A stretch of 64,000 nucleotides of DNA from Streptomyces sp. DG2A-72 (GCF_030499575.1 NZ_JASTLC010000001.1:6348001-6412000); one strand, 5' to 3'; numbered from the stretch's first letter, positions 17,048 through 25,365 are shown. Numbers and translations are program-made. Notes: generated by a model from the sequence alone, not told the origin.

Positions 17048-17932
17048 TCACCCCCCTGACCTCCGTGAAGAACTCGGGACATTCCCGGGGCCGGCCGGCT
17101 CAGGCGCCTCCTCCGTCACCTCCCCGAACCGCGCCAGCGCCAGCGCCCCCGCCACGGCCACCAGAAACCCCAGCACGGCGAGCCACGCCAGCCCTTCCCG
17201 CGTACGGTCGCCCAGCCACACCACGCCCACCAGCGCGGGCCCGACGGTCTCCCCGATCACCATCCCGGCGGTGGCGGTCGTCACCGACCCGCGCTGGAGG
17301 GCCGAGGTCAGCGACAGGAACGCGGCACCGCCGCCCAGCAGCAGCGCGTACGTCGCCGGATTCGCGAGGAGGTCCGAGGGCACGAGCGAGTCGATCAGCC
17401 GCACCGCCACCTCGACCACGCCGAAGCCGAACCCGGCACCCAGACCCAGCAGCAGGGAGCGCCCTCGCTCCGGCAGCCGCCCGCCGCTCAGCCCGAGCAG
17501 CAGGACGGCCACGGCCATGGCGAGCATCGCGTACTCCAACGCCGCCGGCCCGCCCCGGTCGCCCTCCGTCCCCGACGCCACCCCCAGCATCGCGAGCCCG
17601 GCACACACGACCCCCACCGCGCCCCACTCGCTCCCGGTGAGCCGTACCCGCAGCAGCCGCGCCGCGACCACCGCCGTCACGGCGAGGCTGGAGGCCAGCG
17701 CCGCGCCGACCGCGTAGATCGGCACCGAGCGCAGCGCGGCGACCTGGAACAAGAACCCCAACCCGTCGAGCGCCAGTCCGGCCAGATACCGCCACTGCCG
17801 GACCGCCCGCAGGAACAGCGCGGCCTCCCCGCCCCGGCCGGTGTCCGCCGTCCGCGTCGCCATCGCCTGCAACACCGTCGCCGTACCGAAGCAGACCGCG
17901 GCACCAAGGGCGCACACCATTCCAAAGAGCAC
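17048..17932 (-). CDS. DMT/EamA-type integral membrane protein
   Basis: 294 residues with about nine to ten hydrophobic segments and a short charged C-terminal tail. The pattern (MVCALGAAVCFGTATVLQ at the start, GAALASSLAVTAVVAARLL, then a second half with TSALQRGSVTTATAGMVIGE) is that of drug/metabolite transporter-superfamily proteins annotated in Streptomyces as EamA-like or hypothetical membrane proteins. The start is GTG 17932; ATG 17920 is an alternative, and no Shine-Dalgarno is clear. It is divergent from the lipoprotein gene at 18065. The substrate is unknown. Confidence 0.75.
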   Translation of the reverse strand: MLFGMVCALGAAVCFGTATVLQAMATRTADTGRGGEAALFLRAVRQWRYLAGLALDGLGFLFQVAALRSVPIYAVGAALASSLAVTAVVAARLLRVRLTGSEWGAVGVVCAGLAMLGVASGTEGDRGGPAALEYAMLAMAVAVLLLGLSGGRLPERGRSLLLGLGAGFGFGVVEVAVRLIDSLVPSDLLANPATYALLLGGGAAFLSLTSALQRGSVTTATAGMVIGETVGPALVGVVWLGDRTREGLAWLAVLGFLVAVAGALALARFGEVTEEAPEPAGPGNVPSSSRRSGG

Positions 17933-18064
17933 AAAGTGACTGTAGGGGAGGGAACGAGGGGCGGCCCGACTGCGGGGCTTCTCTTACCGATCTCTAAGCT
18001 GACCGCCGAAGATCACGCATCTACGGATCGCACCACCAGCGGATCGCAACATCAACGGGGAGAC

Positions 18065-18427
18065 ATGGACATGGCGGACACGCGCCGGCAACTGCGCTCA
18101 GGCACGGTCGTACTGGGCGGCATGGGACTGCTCGCCGCAGCCCTGACCTCCTGCTCCTCCGCCCCCGACAAACGCTGCGTGGACCGCGACAGCTACCGCC
18201 TCGGCAAGGGCTACACCATCGTCGCCGACAAGAACTGCAAGTCGGCCACGACCGTCGACGGCGCCTACTACTACGGCGGCAAGAAGAAGGGCGACTGGGT
18301 CAAGGGCGGCTCCTTCACCAAGTCCGGCAAGGGATCCGGCAGTTCTTCGGGCAGTGGCGGGAGCAGCGGCGGCAGCGGAGTCGACCGGGGCGGCTTCGGC
18401 AGCGACAAGGGCAGCTCCGGCGGCTGA
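18065..18427 (+). CDS. Small lipoprotein, YgiB-like partner of the downstream ATP-grasp enzyme
   Basis: 120 residues from ATG 18065, with GGGGAG just upstream. A basic N-terminus and hydrophobic stretch end in a lipobox-like LTSC near residue 28. The mature part has two Cys (KRCVDRDSYRLGKG and KNCKSATTVDG), a YYYGGKKKGDW segment and a Gly/Ser-rich tail. Size, Cys pair and the Tyr/Gly/Trp segment recall the DUF1190/YgiB family. It lies 20 bp before a glutathionylspermidine-synthase-like gene, the same order as E. coli ygiB-ygiC. A joint function is inferred from that context; sequence similarity is short. Confidence 0.65.
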   Translation: MDMADTRRQLRSGTVVLGGMGLLAAALTSCSSAPDKRCVDRDSYRLGKGYTIVADKNCKSATTVDGAYYYGGKKKGDWVKGGSFTKSGKGSGSSSGSGGSSGGSGVDRGGFGSDKGSSGG

Positions 18428-18447
18428 ACGGGAACGTACCGACACCC

Positions 18448-19647
18448 ATGGAACGCCGCATCATCGAGCCCCGCCCCGGCTGGCAGCAGACCGTCGAGGA
18501 ACAGGGCCTCATCTATCCCCTCACCCGCCACCCCGACGACTCCCTGCGCCCCTACTGGGACGAGAGCGCCTACTACGTCTTCTCCCTCCCGGAAGTGGAG
18601 GCGCTGGAGCAGGTCGTCGAGGAACTGCACGGCATGTGCCTGGCAGCGGCCGAGCACATCGTGCGCGAGGACCGCTTCGCCGACCTCGGCATCACCGACC
18701 CGCGCATCGTCGAGGCGGTCACCGAGGCTTGGCGCCGCCGCACCGAACTCCCCTCCGTCTACGGCCGTTTCGACCTCCGCTACGACGGCACGAGCCCGGC
18801 GAAGCTCCTTGAGTACAACGCGGACACCCCCACCTCCCTGGTGGAGGCGGCCTCGCCCCAGTGGTTCTGGATGGAGGAACGCTTCCCGGGCGCCGACCAG
18901 TGGAACTCTCTCCACGAACGCCTCATCGACGCCTGGAAACAGCAGTCCGCGCTGCTCCCGCCCGGCAGCCCGCTCTACTTCGCGCACTCCTCGGCCGACG
19001 AACTCGGCGAGGACCTGATGACGGTCGCCTATCTGAAGGAGACGGCGGAACAGGCAGGTCTGGACACCGCCTGGATCTCCATGGAGGAGATCGGCTGGGA
19101 CCGCCTCTCCGGCCGCTTCGTCGACAACCGACTCCGCTTCATCCGCAGCTGCTTCAAGCTCTATCCCTGGGAATGGCTCACCACCGACCGCTTCGCCGGC
19201 CACGTCCTCGACACCCTCGACAGCGGCGGCGGCACCGGCAGCACCCTGTGGATCGAACCGGCCTGGAAGATGCTGCTCAGCAACAAGGCCCTGCTGGCCA
19301 TCCTCTGGGAGCTCTCTCCGGGCCACCCCAACCTGCTCCCCGCCTACCTCGACGGCCCCCGCGACCTGGCCACCACCACGGGCTACGTCGCCAAGCCCCT
19401 GCTGGGCCGGGAGGGCGCGGGCGTGACGATTCACGAGCCGCGCCCCTTGGACACCGACGCCGATCCCGCCGTACGCGAAGAGCCCTGCTGCTACCAGGAG
19501 TTGGCCCCCCTTCCCGACTTCGACGGCAACCGGGTCGTCCTCGGCGCCTGGGTCGTCGGGAACGAGTCGGCGGGCCTCGGCATCCGGGAGTCGTCCGGCC
19601 TGATCACGGACGAGTACGCACGCTTTCTGCCGCACGTGATCCTCTAG
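18448..19647 (+). CDS. Glutathionylspermidine synthase-like ATP-grasp protein (YgiC type)
   Basis: 399 residues with the ATP-grasp pattern of the GSP-synthase family: YGRFDLRYDG, AKLLEYNADTPTSLVEA, IEPAWKMLLSNKALLAILWE, VAKPLLGREGAGVTIHE and a C-terminal VVLGAWVVGNESAGLGIRES. These hold nucleotide- and Mg-binding residues. YgiC-type members lack the amidase domain of true glutathionylspermidine synthase and are peptide-ligase-like enzymes of uncertain substrate. It sits directly behind the YgiB-like lipoprotein and is probably co-transcribed with it. Its TAG shares a CTAG palindrome with the stop of the convergent aminotransferase gene. Confidence 0.85.
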   Translation: MERRIIEPRPGWQQTVEEQGLIYPLTRHPDDSLRPYWDESAYYVFSLPEVEALEQVVEELHGMCLAAAEHIVREDRFADLGITDPRIVEAVTEAWRRRTELPSVYGRFDLRYDGTSPAKLLEYNADTPTSLVEAASPQWFWMEERFPGADQWNSLHERLIDAWKQQSALLPPGSPLYFAHSSADELGEDLMTVAYLKETAEQAGLDTAWISMEEIGWDRLSGRFVDNRLRFIRSCFKLYPWEWLTTDRFAGHVLDTLDSGGGTGSTLWIEPAWKMLLSNKALLAILWELSPGHPNLLPAYLDGPRDLATTTGYVAKPLLGREGAGVTIHEPRPLDTDADPAVREEPCCYQELAPLPDFDGNRVVLGAWVVGNESAGLGIRESSGLITDEYARFLPHVIL

Positions 19648-20849
19648 ACCTCCAGTACGCCCCGCAGCTGGGCCAGCCCCCAGTCCAGGTCCTCCTTTCC
19701 GATCACCAGGGGCGGCGCGATGCGGATCGTCGCCCCATGGGTGTCCTTCACCAGGACACCCCGGTCCATCAGCTTCTCGGACACCTCCCGCCCCGTCCCG
19801 TACGCCCGGGCGATGTCGATGCCCGCCCACAGCCCGCGCCCCCGCACCTCCGTCACGTGGCCCGTGCCGACCAGCGCCGCCAGCTCCCGCTGCAGATGCT
19901 CGCCCAGCTCCGTGGCCCGCGCCTGGAACTCGCCCGTCCGCAGCATCGCCAGCACCTCCAGCGCCACCGCACAGGCCAGCGGATTCCCGCCGAACGTCGA
20001 CCCGTGCTCCCCGGGCCGGAACACCCCCAGCACCTCGGCACTCGACACCACGGCCGACACGGGCACAACGCCACCGCCGAGGGCCTTGCCCAGCACATAC
20101 ATGTCGGGCACCACCCCCTCGTGCTCGCACGCGAAGGTACGTCCCGTCCGCCCCAGCCCCGACTGGATCTCGTCGGCGACGAAGAGAACATTCCGCTCCC
20201 GCGCCAGCTCCCGCACCGCCGGCAGATAACCGGGCGGCGGCACGATCACCCCCGACTCGCCCTGGATCGGCTCCAGCAGCACCGCCACGGTGTTCTCGGT
20301 CATCGCCTCCCGCATCGCCGTCAGATCCCCGTACGGCACGATCGCGAAGCCCGGTGTGTACGGCCCGAAGTCCGCGCGCGCCTCCGGGTCCGTGGAGAAG
20401 CTGATGACCGTCGTCGTACGGCCGTGAAAATTGCCGCCCGCGACCACGATCTTCGCCATCTCCGCCGGCACGCCCTTGACCCGGTACCCCCACTTCCGGG
20501 CCGTCTTCACGGCCGTCTCCACCGCCTCCGCGCCGGTGTTCATCGGCAGCACCATCTCCATGCCGCACAGCTCGGCCAGCTCCGCGCAGAACGCGGCGAA
20601 CCGGTCGTGGTGAAACGCCCGCGACGTCAGCGTCACCCGCTCCAGCTGCGCCTTCGCCGCATCGATCAGCCGCCGGTTGCGGTGACCGAAGTTGAGCGCC
20701 GAATATCCGGCCAGCAGATCCAGATACCGCCGCCCCTCGACATCCGTCATCCAGGCGCCGTCCGCCGTCGCCACGACGACCGGCAGCGGGTGGTAGTTGT
20801 GCGCGCTGTGGGCGTCGGCGGCTTCGATGAGGCTTTCCGTAGCGGTCAC
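19644..20849 (-). CDS. rocD: Ornithine aminotransferase
   Basis: 401 residues from GTG 20849, chosen because GGGAG lies just upstream and the family N-terminus (ESLIEAADAHSAHNYHPLPVV) begins there. Class III PLP aminotransferase: AGYSALNFGHRNRRLIDA, MNTGAEAVETAVKTARKWGY, FHGRTTTVISFSTD, FVADEIQSGLGRTG and PLP Lys255 in LGKALGGGVVPVSA. The sequence matches ornithine delta-aminotransferases, which make glutamate semialdehyde from ornithine. It is convergent with the YgiC-like gene and divergent from the glyA riboswitch region. No arginine-catabolism partner lies adjacent. Confidence 0.9.
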   Translation of the reverse strand: MTATESLIEAADAHSAHNYHPLPVVVATADGAWMTDVEGRRYLDLLAGYSALNFGHRNRRLIDAAKAQLERVTLTSRAFHHDRFAAFCAELAELCGMEMVLPMNTGAEAVETAVKTARKWGYRVKGVPAEMAKIVVAGGNFHGRTTTVISFSTDPEARADFGPYTPGFAIVPYGDLTAMREAMTENTVAVLLEPIQGESGVIVPPPGYLPAVRELARERNVLFVADEIQSGLGRTGRTFACEHEGVVPDMYVLGKALGGGVVPVSAVVSSAEVLGVFRPGEHGSTFGGNPLACAVALEVLAMLRTGEFQARATELGEHLQRELAALVGTGHVTEVRGRGLWAGIDIARAYGTGREVSEKLMDRGVLVKDTHGATIRIAPPLVIGKEDLDWGLAQLRGVLEV

Positions 20850-20939
20850 GGCAACTCCCGAACATGAGGCGGATCCCCTTCCTATCGTCGCTCGGATGCC
20901 GGACGCGGGAGCCAAGCCGACTCATGCGCCCGGTAGGCT

Positions 20940-21046
20940 GATCGCGGGCCGTGACTGGCGCGCTGGGATGGGACCGACCATCGGGGAGCGGCCCTCGACG
21001 GCCTGACCCTCGGGCCCGACGAGCGAGTGCCGTGCGCCTGGGCCGA
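20940..21046 (+). ncRNA. ZTP (pfl) riboswitch upstream of glyA
   Basis: The conserved parts of the pfl motif are visible in order: GGGCCGTGACTGGCG (20946-20960), then the ACCATCGGGGAGCG segment around 20977-20990, a variable GC-rich stem, and a 3' pseudoknot/terminator-proximal piece CCGTGCGCCTGGGC near 21030-21043. ZTP riboswitches respond to ZTP/ZMP when 10-formyl-tetrahydrofolate is low and are known upstream of glyA in actinobacteria. The glyA ATG lies about 50 bp downstream, so control of translation or early termination is plausible. Confidence 0.8.
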
Positions 21047-21094
21047 ACCGTGAACCGTGACCGCTTCAAGCCACGCCGCCCGGAGGCCGACCAC

Positions 21095-22546
21095 ATGTCA
21101 GACCAGCAGCCCCTCTCCACCGAGTCCACCGCCTTCCGTGCCGCCCTCGACGTGATCCGCGCCGTCGAGCCGCGCGTCGCCGACGCCATCGGCCAGGAGG
21201 TCCACGATCAGCGCGAGATGCTCAAGCTGATCGCCTCCGAGAACTACGCCTCCCCGGCCACCCTGCTCGCCATGGGCAACTGGTTCAGCGACAAGTACGC
21301 CGAGGGCACCATCGGCCGCCGCTTCTACGCCGGCTGCCGCAACGTCGACACCGTCGAGTCCCTCGCCGCCGAGCACGCCCGCGAACTCTTCGGCGCCCGC
21401 CACGCCTACGTCCAGCCGCACTCCGGCATCGACGCCAACCTCGTCGCCTTCTGGTCCGTCCTCGCCGCCCGCGTCGAGGCCCCCGCCCTGGAGAAGGCCG
21501 GCGTCCGCCAGGTCAACGACCTCTCCGAGGCCGACTGGGCCGAGCTCCGCCAGGCCTTCGGCAACCAGCGCATGCTCGGCATGTCCCTGGACGCCGGCGG
21601 CCACCTCACCCACGGCTTCCGCCCGAACATCTCCGGCAAGATGTTCGACCAGCGCTCCTACGGCACCGACCCGCAGACCGGACTGGTGGACTACGAGGCC
21701 CTGCGCGCCTCCGCCCGAGAGTTCAAGCCGCTGATCATCGTCGCCGGCTACTCCGCCTACCCCCGTCTCGTGAACTTCCGGATCATGCGGGAGATCGCCG
21801 ACGAGGTCGGGGCGACCCTGATGGTGGACATGGCGCACTTCGCGGGCCTGGTGGCCGGCAAGGTCCTCACCGGTGACTTCGACCCGGTCCCGCACGCCCA
21901 GATCGTCACCACCACCACCCACAAGTCCCTCCGCGGCCCCCGCGGCGGCATGGTCCTGTGCGACGACTCCCTCAAGGACCAGGTCGACCGCGGCTGCCCG
22001 ATGGTCCTCGGCGGCCCGCTCCCGCACGTCATGGCCGCCAAGGCCGTCGCCCTCGCCGAGGCACGTCAGCCCTCCTTCCGTGACTACGCCCAGCGCATCG
22101 TCGACAACTCCCGCGCCCTCGCCGACGGCCTGATGCGCCGGGGCGCGACCCTGGTGACCGGCGGCACCGACAACCACCTCAACCTGATCGACGTCGCCTC
22201 CTCCTACGGCCTCACCGGCCGCCAGGCCGAGGCTGCCCTGCTCGAATCCGGCATCGTCACCAACCGCAACTCCATTCCGGCCGACCCCAACGGCGCCTGG
22301 TACACCTCCGGTATCCGCATCGGCACCCCCGCCCTGACCACCCGCGGCCTGGGCACCGCCGAGATGGACGAGGTCGCCGCCCTCATCGACCGAGTCCTCA
22401 CCACCACGGAACCCGGCACCACCAAGTCGGGGGCCCCCTCCAAGGCCGCCCACATCCTCGATCCCAAGGTCGCCGACGAGATCTCCCACCGCGCGACCGA
22501 CCTGGTCGCCGGCTTCCCGCTGTACCCGGAAATCGACCTGGGCTGA
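21095..22546 (+). CDS. glyA: Serine hydroxymethyltransferase
   Basis: 483 residues from ATG 21095 ([20 protein letters not shown]). A longer reading upstream would run through the riboswitch and is rejected. SHMT motifs are intact: [47 protein letters not shown] and PLP Lys277 in [15 protein letters not shown]. It interconverts serine and glycine and loads one-carbon units onto tetrahydrofolate in the cytoplasm. The C-terminus is slightly longer than the enterobacterial enzyme and has an Arg/Thr-rich insert around residue 450. Regulation by the ZTP riboswitch fits its role in one-carbon supply. Confidence 0.95.
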   Translation: MSDQQPLSTESTAFRAALDVIRAVEPRVADAIGQEVHDQREMLKLIASENYASPATLLAMGNWFSDKYAEGTIGRRFYAGCRNVDTVESLAAEHARELFGARHAYVQPHSGIDANLVAFWSVLAARVEAPALEKAGVRQVNDLSEADWAELRQAFGNQRMLGMSLDAGGHLTHGFRPNISGKMFDQRSYGTDPQTGLVDYEALRASAREFKPLIIVAGYSAYPRLVNFRIMREIADEVGATLMVDMAHFAGLVAGKVLTGDFDPVPHAQIVTTTTHKSLRGPRGGMVLCDDSLKDQVDRGCPMVLGGPLPHVMAAKAVALAEARQPSFRDYAQRIVDNSRALADGLMRRGATLVTGGTDNHLNLIDVASSYGLTGRQAEAALLESGIVTNRNSIPADPNGAWYTSGIRIGTPALTTRGLGTAEMDEVAALIDRVLTTTEPGTTKSGAPSKAAHILDPKVADEISHRATDLVAGFPLYPEIDLG

Positions 22547-22571
22547 CGCCTGGCCCGACGTATGCGGAACT

Positions 22572-22613
22572 TCAAGGATCGATGCTCAAAGATCCATACT
22601 CAAAGATCGATCA
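22572..22613. repeat. Three imperfect 14-bp tandem repeats
   Basis: Three consecutive units begin TCAAGGATCGATGC, TCAAAGATCCATAC and TCAAAGATCGATCA. They lie between the convergent end of glyA and the stop codon (22600-22602) of the split surface-protein gene. They are AT-rich for this genome and contain GATCGATC-like cores. Function is unknown. Confidence 0.5.
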
Positions 22614-22829
22614 GTTCCTGTCGTGGCTCCTCCCGCGGCGGCCCGGCCCCGTGCCCGGCCGCCGCGCGGCGTATCAGCAGCGTGCCGGCGCCGCCGGCAG
22701 CGAACCCGACGGCCAGCCCCGGCACAGGACGACCACAAACAGGCGGTGGTGAGGGAGAGTTGAGAGCCTTATGGCCGGTGGCGGCCGGGTCGGCGGCCGG
22801 GAGCGGTCACTCACACAGGTGATGTTGAT
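22600..22829 (-). pseudogene. C-terminal remnant of the surface-protein gene split by the TnpB element
   Basis: Reading the minus strand, the last conserved part is PGLAVGFAAGGAGTLLIRRA (22722 downward), followed by a basic/acidic tail ending PREEPRQELIDL and TGA (22600-22602). It is a transmembrane anchor plus cytoplasmic tail, the same architecture as the intact gene at 24565-25272 (ending GPRQELRDI). Upstream toward the element the frame is broken by a TGA and is no longer recognisable. The N-terminal half of the same gene lies beyond the element at 24190-24483. The central part of the protein is missing, so deletion or decay accompanied or followed insertion. Confidence 0.65.
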
Positions 22830-24189
22830 CGATAGCCTGCCCGGTCGGTGAACGTGGGGTCTAGGTTCACGACATGTCGCGCTTCCGGATGTACCCGACG
22901 AGCGAGCAGGCGAGCATCATGCTTGACCACTGCGCGCACGCCCGCTACGTCTGGAACCTTGCCGTCGAGCAGCACTCGCACTGGTACAAGGGGCGCGGGG
23001 CCGCGCCCGGTTTCGCTGAGCAGTGCCGCCAGCTCACCGAGGCCCGGCGTGACTACGCATGGCTGCGCGCTGGTAACGCGGACGTCCAGCAGCAGGCTCT
23101 GAAGGACTTCGCCAAGGCCAAGAACGCCCGGTTCGCCTCCGGGTTCGGTGAACCGACCTGGCGTAAGAAGTTCCGGCATGAAGGCTTCCGTGTCATCGGC
23201 ACCGACCGCGTACCGGAGTTCGAGGCGGACGGTACCCCGAAGCTGAATGCCAAGGGCAAGCAGGTCATGGGCCGCTGTGTCGTGGTGCAGAAGCTGAACC
23301 GGCGCTGGGCGCAAGTGAAGGTGCCCGGCTGCGGCTGGGTGCGCTTGCGCCTGTCCCGCAAGGGCAAGGGCGCCTGCCTGCCCGCCGCGAAGACGTTCCG
23401 GGTCACCTTCCGTAACGGGCAGTGGCATCTCGCGTTCGCCGTCGTTCCCGTGCCAGCTGACGCACCCGGCACGGGTGAGGTCATTGGCATCGACCGGGGT
23501 GTGAAGATCACCGCCGCCCTCTCGGACGGGCGGAAGCTGAACTGCCCGCAGCTCACGGTCAAGGAGCGCGCGCAGATCCGTAAGCACCAGCGGCGTGCTG
23601 CCCGCGCCCCGAGGGGCAGCGAGGCCAAGGCCGCCGAGTACGCCAAGGCCGCCAGACTCAAGGCGCGCGAAGGCGCCCGGCGCAAGGACTGGTGCGAGAA
23701 GACCAGCACCATGCTCGCCAGGTCGTACGGTCTGGTGCGGTTCGAGAAGCTGAACATCAAGAACATGACCCGCTCGGCAAAGGGGACTGTCGAGCAGCCC
23801 GGCACGAAGGTGGGGCAGAAGGCAGGGCTGAACCGGGTGATCCTCGCCCAGGGCTGGGGGCTGCTGCGGCGACGCACGCAGGACAAGGCTCCGGGCCGGG
23901 TCGAGGACGTCCCCGCACCCTTCACGTCTCTGCGTTGCTCCGCCTGCGGATGGATCGAGAAGAAGTCGCGCAAGAGCCAAGCCGACTTCGTCTGTGTGTC
24001 CTGCGGGTTCACCAGCAACGCCGACGAGAACGCAGCGAACAACGTCGCGGCAGGACAGGGCGGGATCCCCCGCCCCCGGCGCTCAGCCGGTGCCGGAGGG
24101 GTGACAGCGGCCACCGGCCGTTCGAGCGCCCGTGAACCTCAACCCACCTGGGTTGGAATCCCCCTCTTTTAAGAGGGGGAGGATGTCAA
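22830..24189 (+). mobile_element. Solitary TnpB element (IS200/IS605-type, IS1341-like)
   Basis: The proposed left boundary follows TTGAT (22825-22829), a typical target-adjacent motif. The left end has a hairpin with arms GTGAAC (22848-22853) and GTTCAC (22865-22870). The right end has a 9-bp hairpin CCCCCTCTT/AAGAGGGGG (24160-24179) followed by AGGATGTCAA, as in many related elements. The only gene is tnpB; no Y1 transposase tnpA is present, so movement would need a transposase in trans. There is no target duplication, as expected for this family. Exact ends are inferred. Confidence 0.7.
22874..24172 (+). CDS. tnpB: TnpB RNA-guided endonuclease
   Basis: 432 residues. The N-terminal helical/WED-like part begins MSRFRMYPTSEQASIMLDHC with HARYVWNLAVEQ. 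The split RuvC nuclease has all three acidic residues: Asp207 in IGIDRGVKITAALS, Glu291 in VRFEKLNIKNM and Asp384 in SNADENAANNVA. A zinc ribbon carries Cys355, Cys358, Cys374 and Cys377. Nothing points to an inactivating change, so the nuclease should be functional. TnpB proteins cut DNA next to the target-adjacent motif using an RNA from the element's right end, which helps the element persist. The final codons and TAA lie within the right-end hairpin. Long antisense frames opposite this gene are not genes. Confidence 0.95.
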   Translation: MSRFRMYPTSEQASIMLDHCAHARYVWNLAVEQHSHWYKGRGAAPGFAEQCRQLTEARRDYAWLRAGNADVQQQALKDFAKAKNARFASGFGEPTWRKKFRHEGFRVIGTDRVPEFEADGTPKLNAKGKQVMGRCVVVQKLNRRWAQVKVPGCGWVRLRLSRKGKGACLPAAKTFRVTFRNGQWHLAFAVVPVPADAPGTGEVIGIDRGVKITAALSDGRKLNCPQLTVKERAQIRKHQRRAARAPRGSEAKAAEYAKAARLKAREGARRKDWCEKTSTMLARSYGLVRFEKLNIKNMTRSAKGTVEQPGTKVGQKAGLNRVILAQGWGLLRRRTQDKAPGRVEDVPAPFTSLRCSACGWIEKKSRKSQADFVCVSCGFTSNADENAANNVAAGQGGIPRPRRSAGAGGVTAATGRSSAREPQPTWVGIPLF

Positions 24190-24209
24190 ACCACGATGAT
24201 CCGCACCGG
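24040..24209 (+). ncRNA. Predicted omega RNA (reRNA) of the TnpB element
   Basis: By family knowledge the guide RNA of TnpB elements comes from the 3' part of tnpB and the right end, and the guide is the flanking DNA just past that end. Here the scaffold would end at the hairpin and GGATGTCAA (24181-24189). The guide would begin at 24190 (ACCACGATGATCCGCACCGG), inside the split surface-protein gene. The 5' boundary is a guess. Confidence 0.4.
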
Positions 24210-24483
24210 CGGATACCGGCCGGCCCTCGAACCAGCCCTCCGGTACCTGCTCCGTCCCGGTGTAGGTGGGCTGCAGCAGCTGCCAGAGACGGGCGAAGTC
24301 CTGCTCGCCGGAGCGCAGCACTGTCGTCCGCCCTGTGCCGGCCGCCGTCACGATCGCCAGATCGGGGATGTCCCCGTCCGGTCCCGGTGCGGCGACCGCG
24401 GGCGCAGCGAACAGGGCCATCGCCAATGGCACCGGCGTCAGCACGGCGAGTCGCCTCATCGTGCGTCTGCGACGGTGTGCCAT
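24190..24483 (-). pseudogene. N-terminal half of the surface-protein gene truncated by the TnpB element
   Basis: The start is ATG 24483 with GGAGG-rich sequence upstream. It encodes a twin-Arg-like basic N-terminus (MAHRRRRTMRRLAV), a signal peptide ending near VAA-APG, then a folded-looking part (IPDLAIVTAAGTGRT, EQDFARLWQLLQPTYTGTE, GWFEGR). After GWFEGR the frame is shifted: a doubled CCGG (GGCCGGCCGG around 24216-24225) makes it read PVSAGADHRG, whereas the next frame reads YPPVRIIVV. The element boundary follows at 24190 and the frame then ends inside the element at 24169. It is therefore frameshifted and truncated. Its C-terminal anchor lies at 22600-22722. Confidence 0.7.
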
Positions 24484-24564
24484 TCCTCCCCCTCCCGATC
24501 TCACAGCGGTCCCCCCTCTACTGAACTCCCGGCCTGTCTTCTGATCCACCGACCTCAGATGACC

Positions 24565-25272
24565 TCAGATGTCGCGCAGCTCCTGCCGCGGCCCTCGCTC
24601 CGCGTCGCGTAGATGTGGCAGAGGCAGCTTCCGCGCGGCGAACGGTCGCAGCACCAGTGCCAGCACGGCTCCGGCCGCCGCACCCGGGAGCGCCCACCAC
24701 CAGTCGGTGTCATCGGAGGCGCCCGTGGTGGCTGCCCGCGTCGTGGTGGCAGCGGTGTCCGCCGTGCTGCCCTTGTCTGCTGTGCCGCCCTTGTCCGCAG
24801 CACCGGCGGATCCCGGGTTCGAGACCTTGTCGATCACACCGAGCTGTGCGAGCAGGGTGTGCAGCTGAGCAGGCCGCTCAGCCTTCTTCCACTGGTCGTT
24901 TCCTTCGGGCGGTGTGCCCAATGCCGTGTTGATCCATATGTCCTCGGCGTCGCTCACGATCACGGAGTCCTGCCGCCAGGGCGCCACATCGTGGACCATC
25001 CACGTGATGTTGACGTACTCGCCCGAGGCGGAGGCAAGCTCACGGGCCCGCTTGTCCGCGTCGAGACCACGGTTCGTCCGATCGAGCAGTGTCTGCAGCC
25101 GGTTGTACTCCGGGGCGGTGGAGTAGAGCCCCGTGGCCTGCTGGGTGGTCGGCGAGGCCAGGAGCACGCTCGTCGGCCCGCCGGCGGACGCGGGAGGCGC
25201 GCCCAGGAGAGCCAGAGTCAGCATCGTGGCCAATGCCCCTGCGGTAGCGATCAGTTGACGCATCCTCACCAT
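24565..25272 (-). CDS. Membrane-anchored secreted protein, Streptomyces hypothetical
   Basis: 235 residues from ATG 25272, with a GGGGGA stretch upstream. A signal peptide (MRQLIATAGALATMLTLALL... PASA) is followed by an extracellular part with TTQQATGLYSTAPEYNRLQT, SGEYVNITWMVHDVAPWRQD and WINTALGTPPEGNDQWKKAE. Then come a Thr/Ala/Gly-rich stalk with repeated ADKGGTADKGSTAD, one transmembrane helix (WWWALPGAAAGAVLALVL) and a short cytoplasmic tail ending PRQELRDI. That tail is nearly the same as in the neighbouring split gene (PRQELIDL), so the two probably belonged to one surface complex. Function is unknown. An ECF sigma/anti-sigma pair lies just upstream on the same strand. Confidence 0.8.
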   Translation of the reverse strand: MVRMRQLIATAGALATMLTLALLGAPPASAGGPTSVLLASPTTQQATGLYSTAPEYNRLQTLLDRTNRGLDADKRARELASASGEYVNITWMVHDVAPWRQDSVIVSDAEDIWINTALGTPPEGNDQWKKAERPAQLHTLLAQLGVIDKVSNPGSAGAADKGGTADKGSTADTAATTTRAATTGASDDTDWWWALPGAAAGAVLALVLRPFAARKLPLPHLRDAERGPRQELRDI

Positions 25273-25365
25273 GAGGTCCCCCACCGGTCCGGTGCGGCCC
25301 GTCCGTGGGCCGCGTGTCACTTCTGGTACACCGCCCGACCCGCCGGGGTTCCCACCTTTGCCGCT

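Noticed and set aside
22811..23980. Long minus-strand frame opposite tnpB, considered as a possible tnpA
   Set aside because: It lacks the HUH and Tyr motifs of Y1 transposases and mirrors the codons of tnpB.
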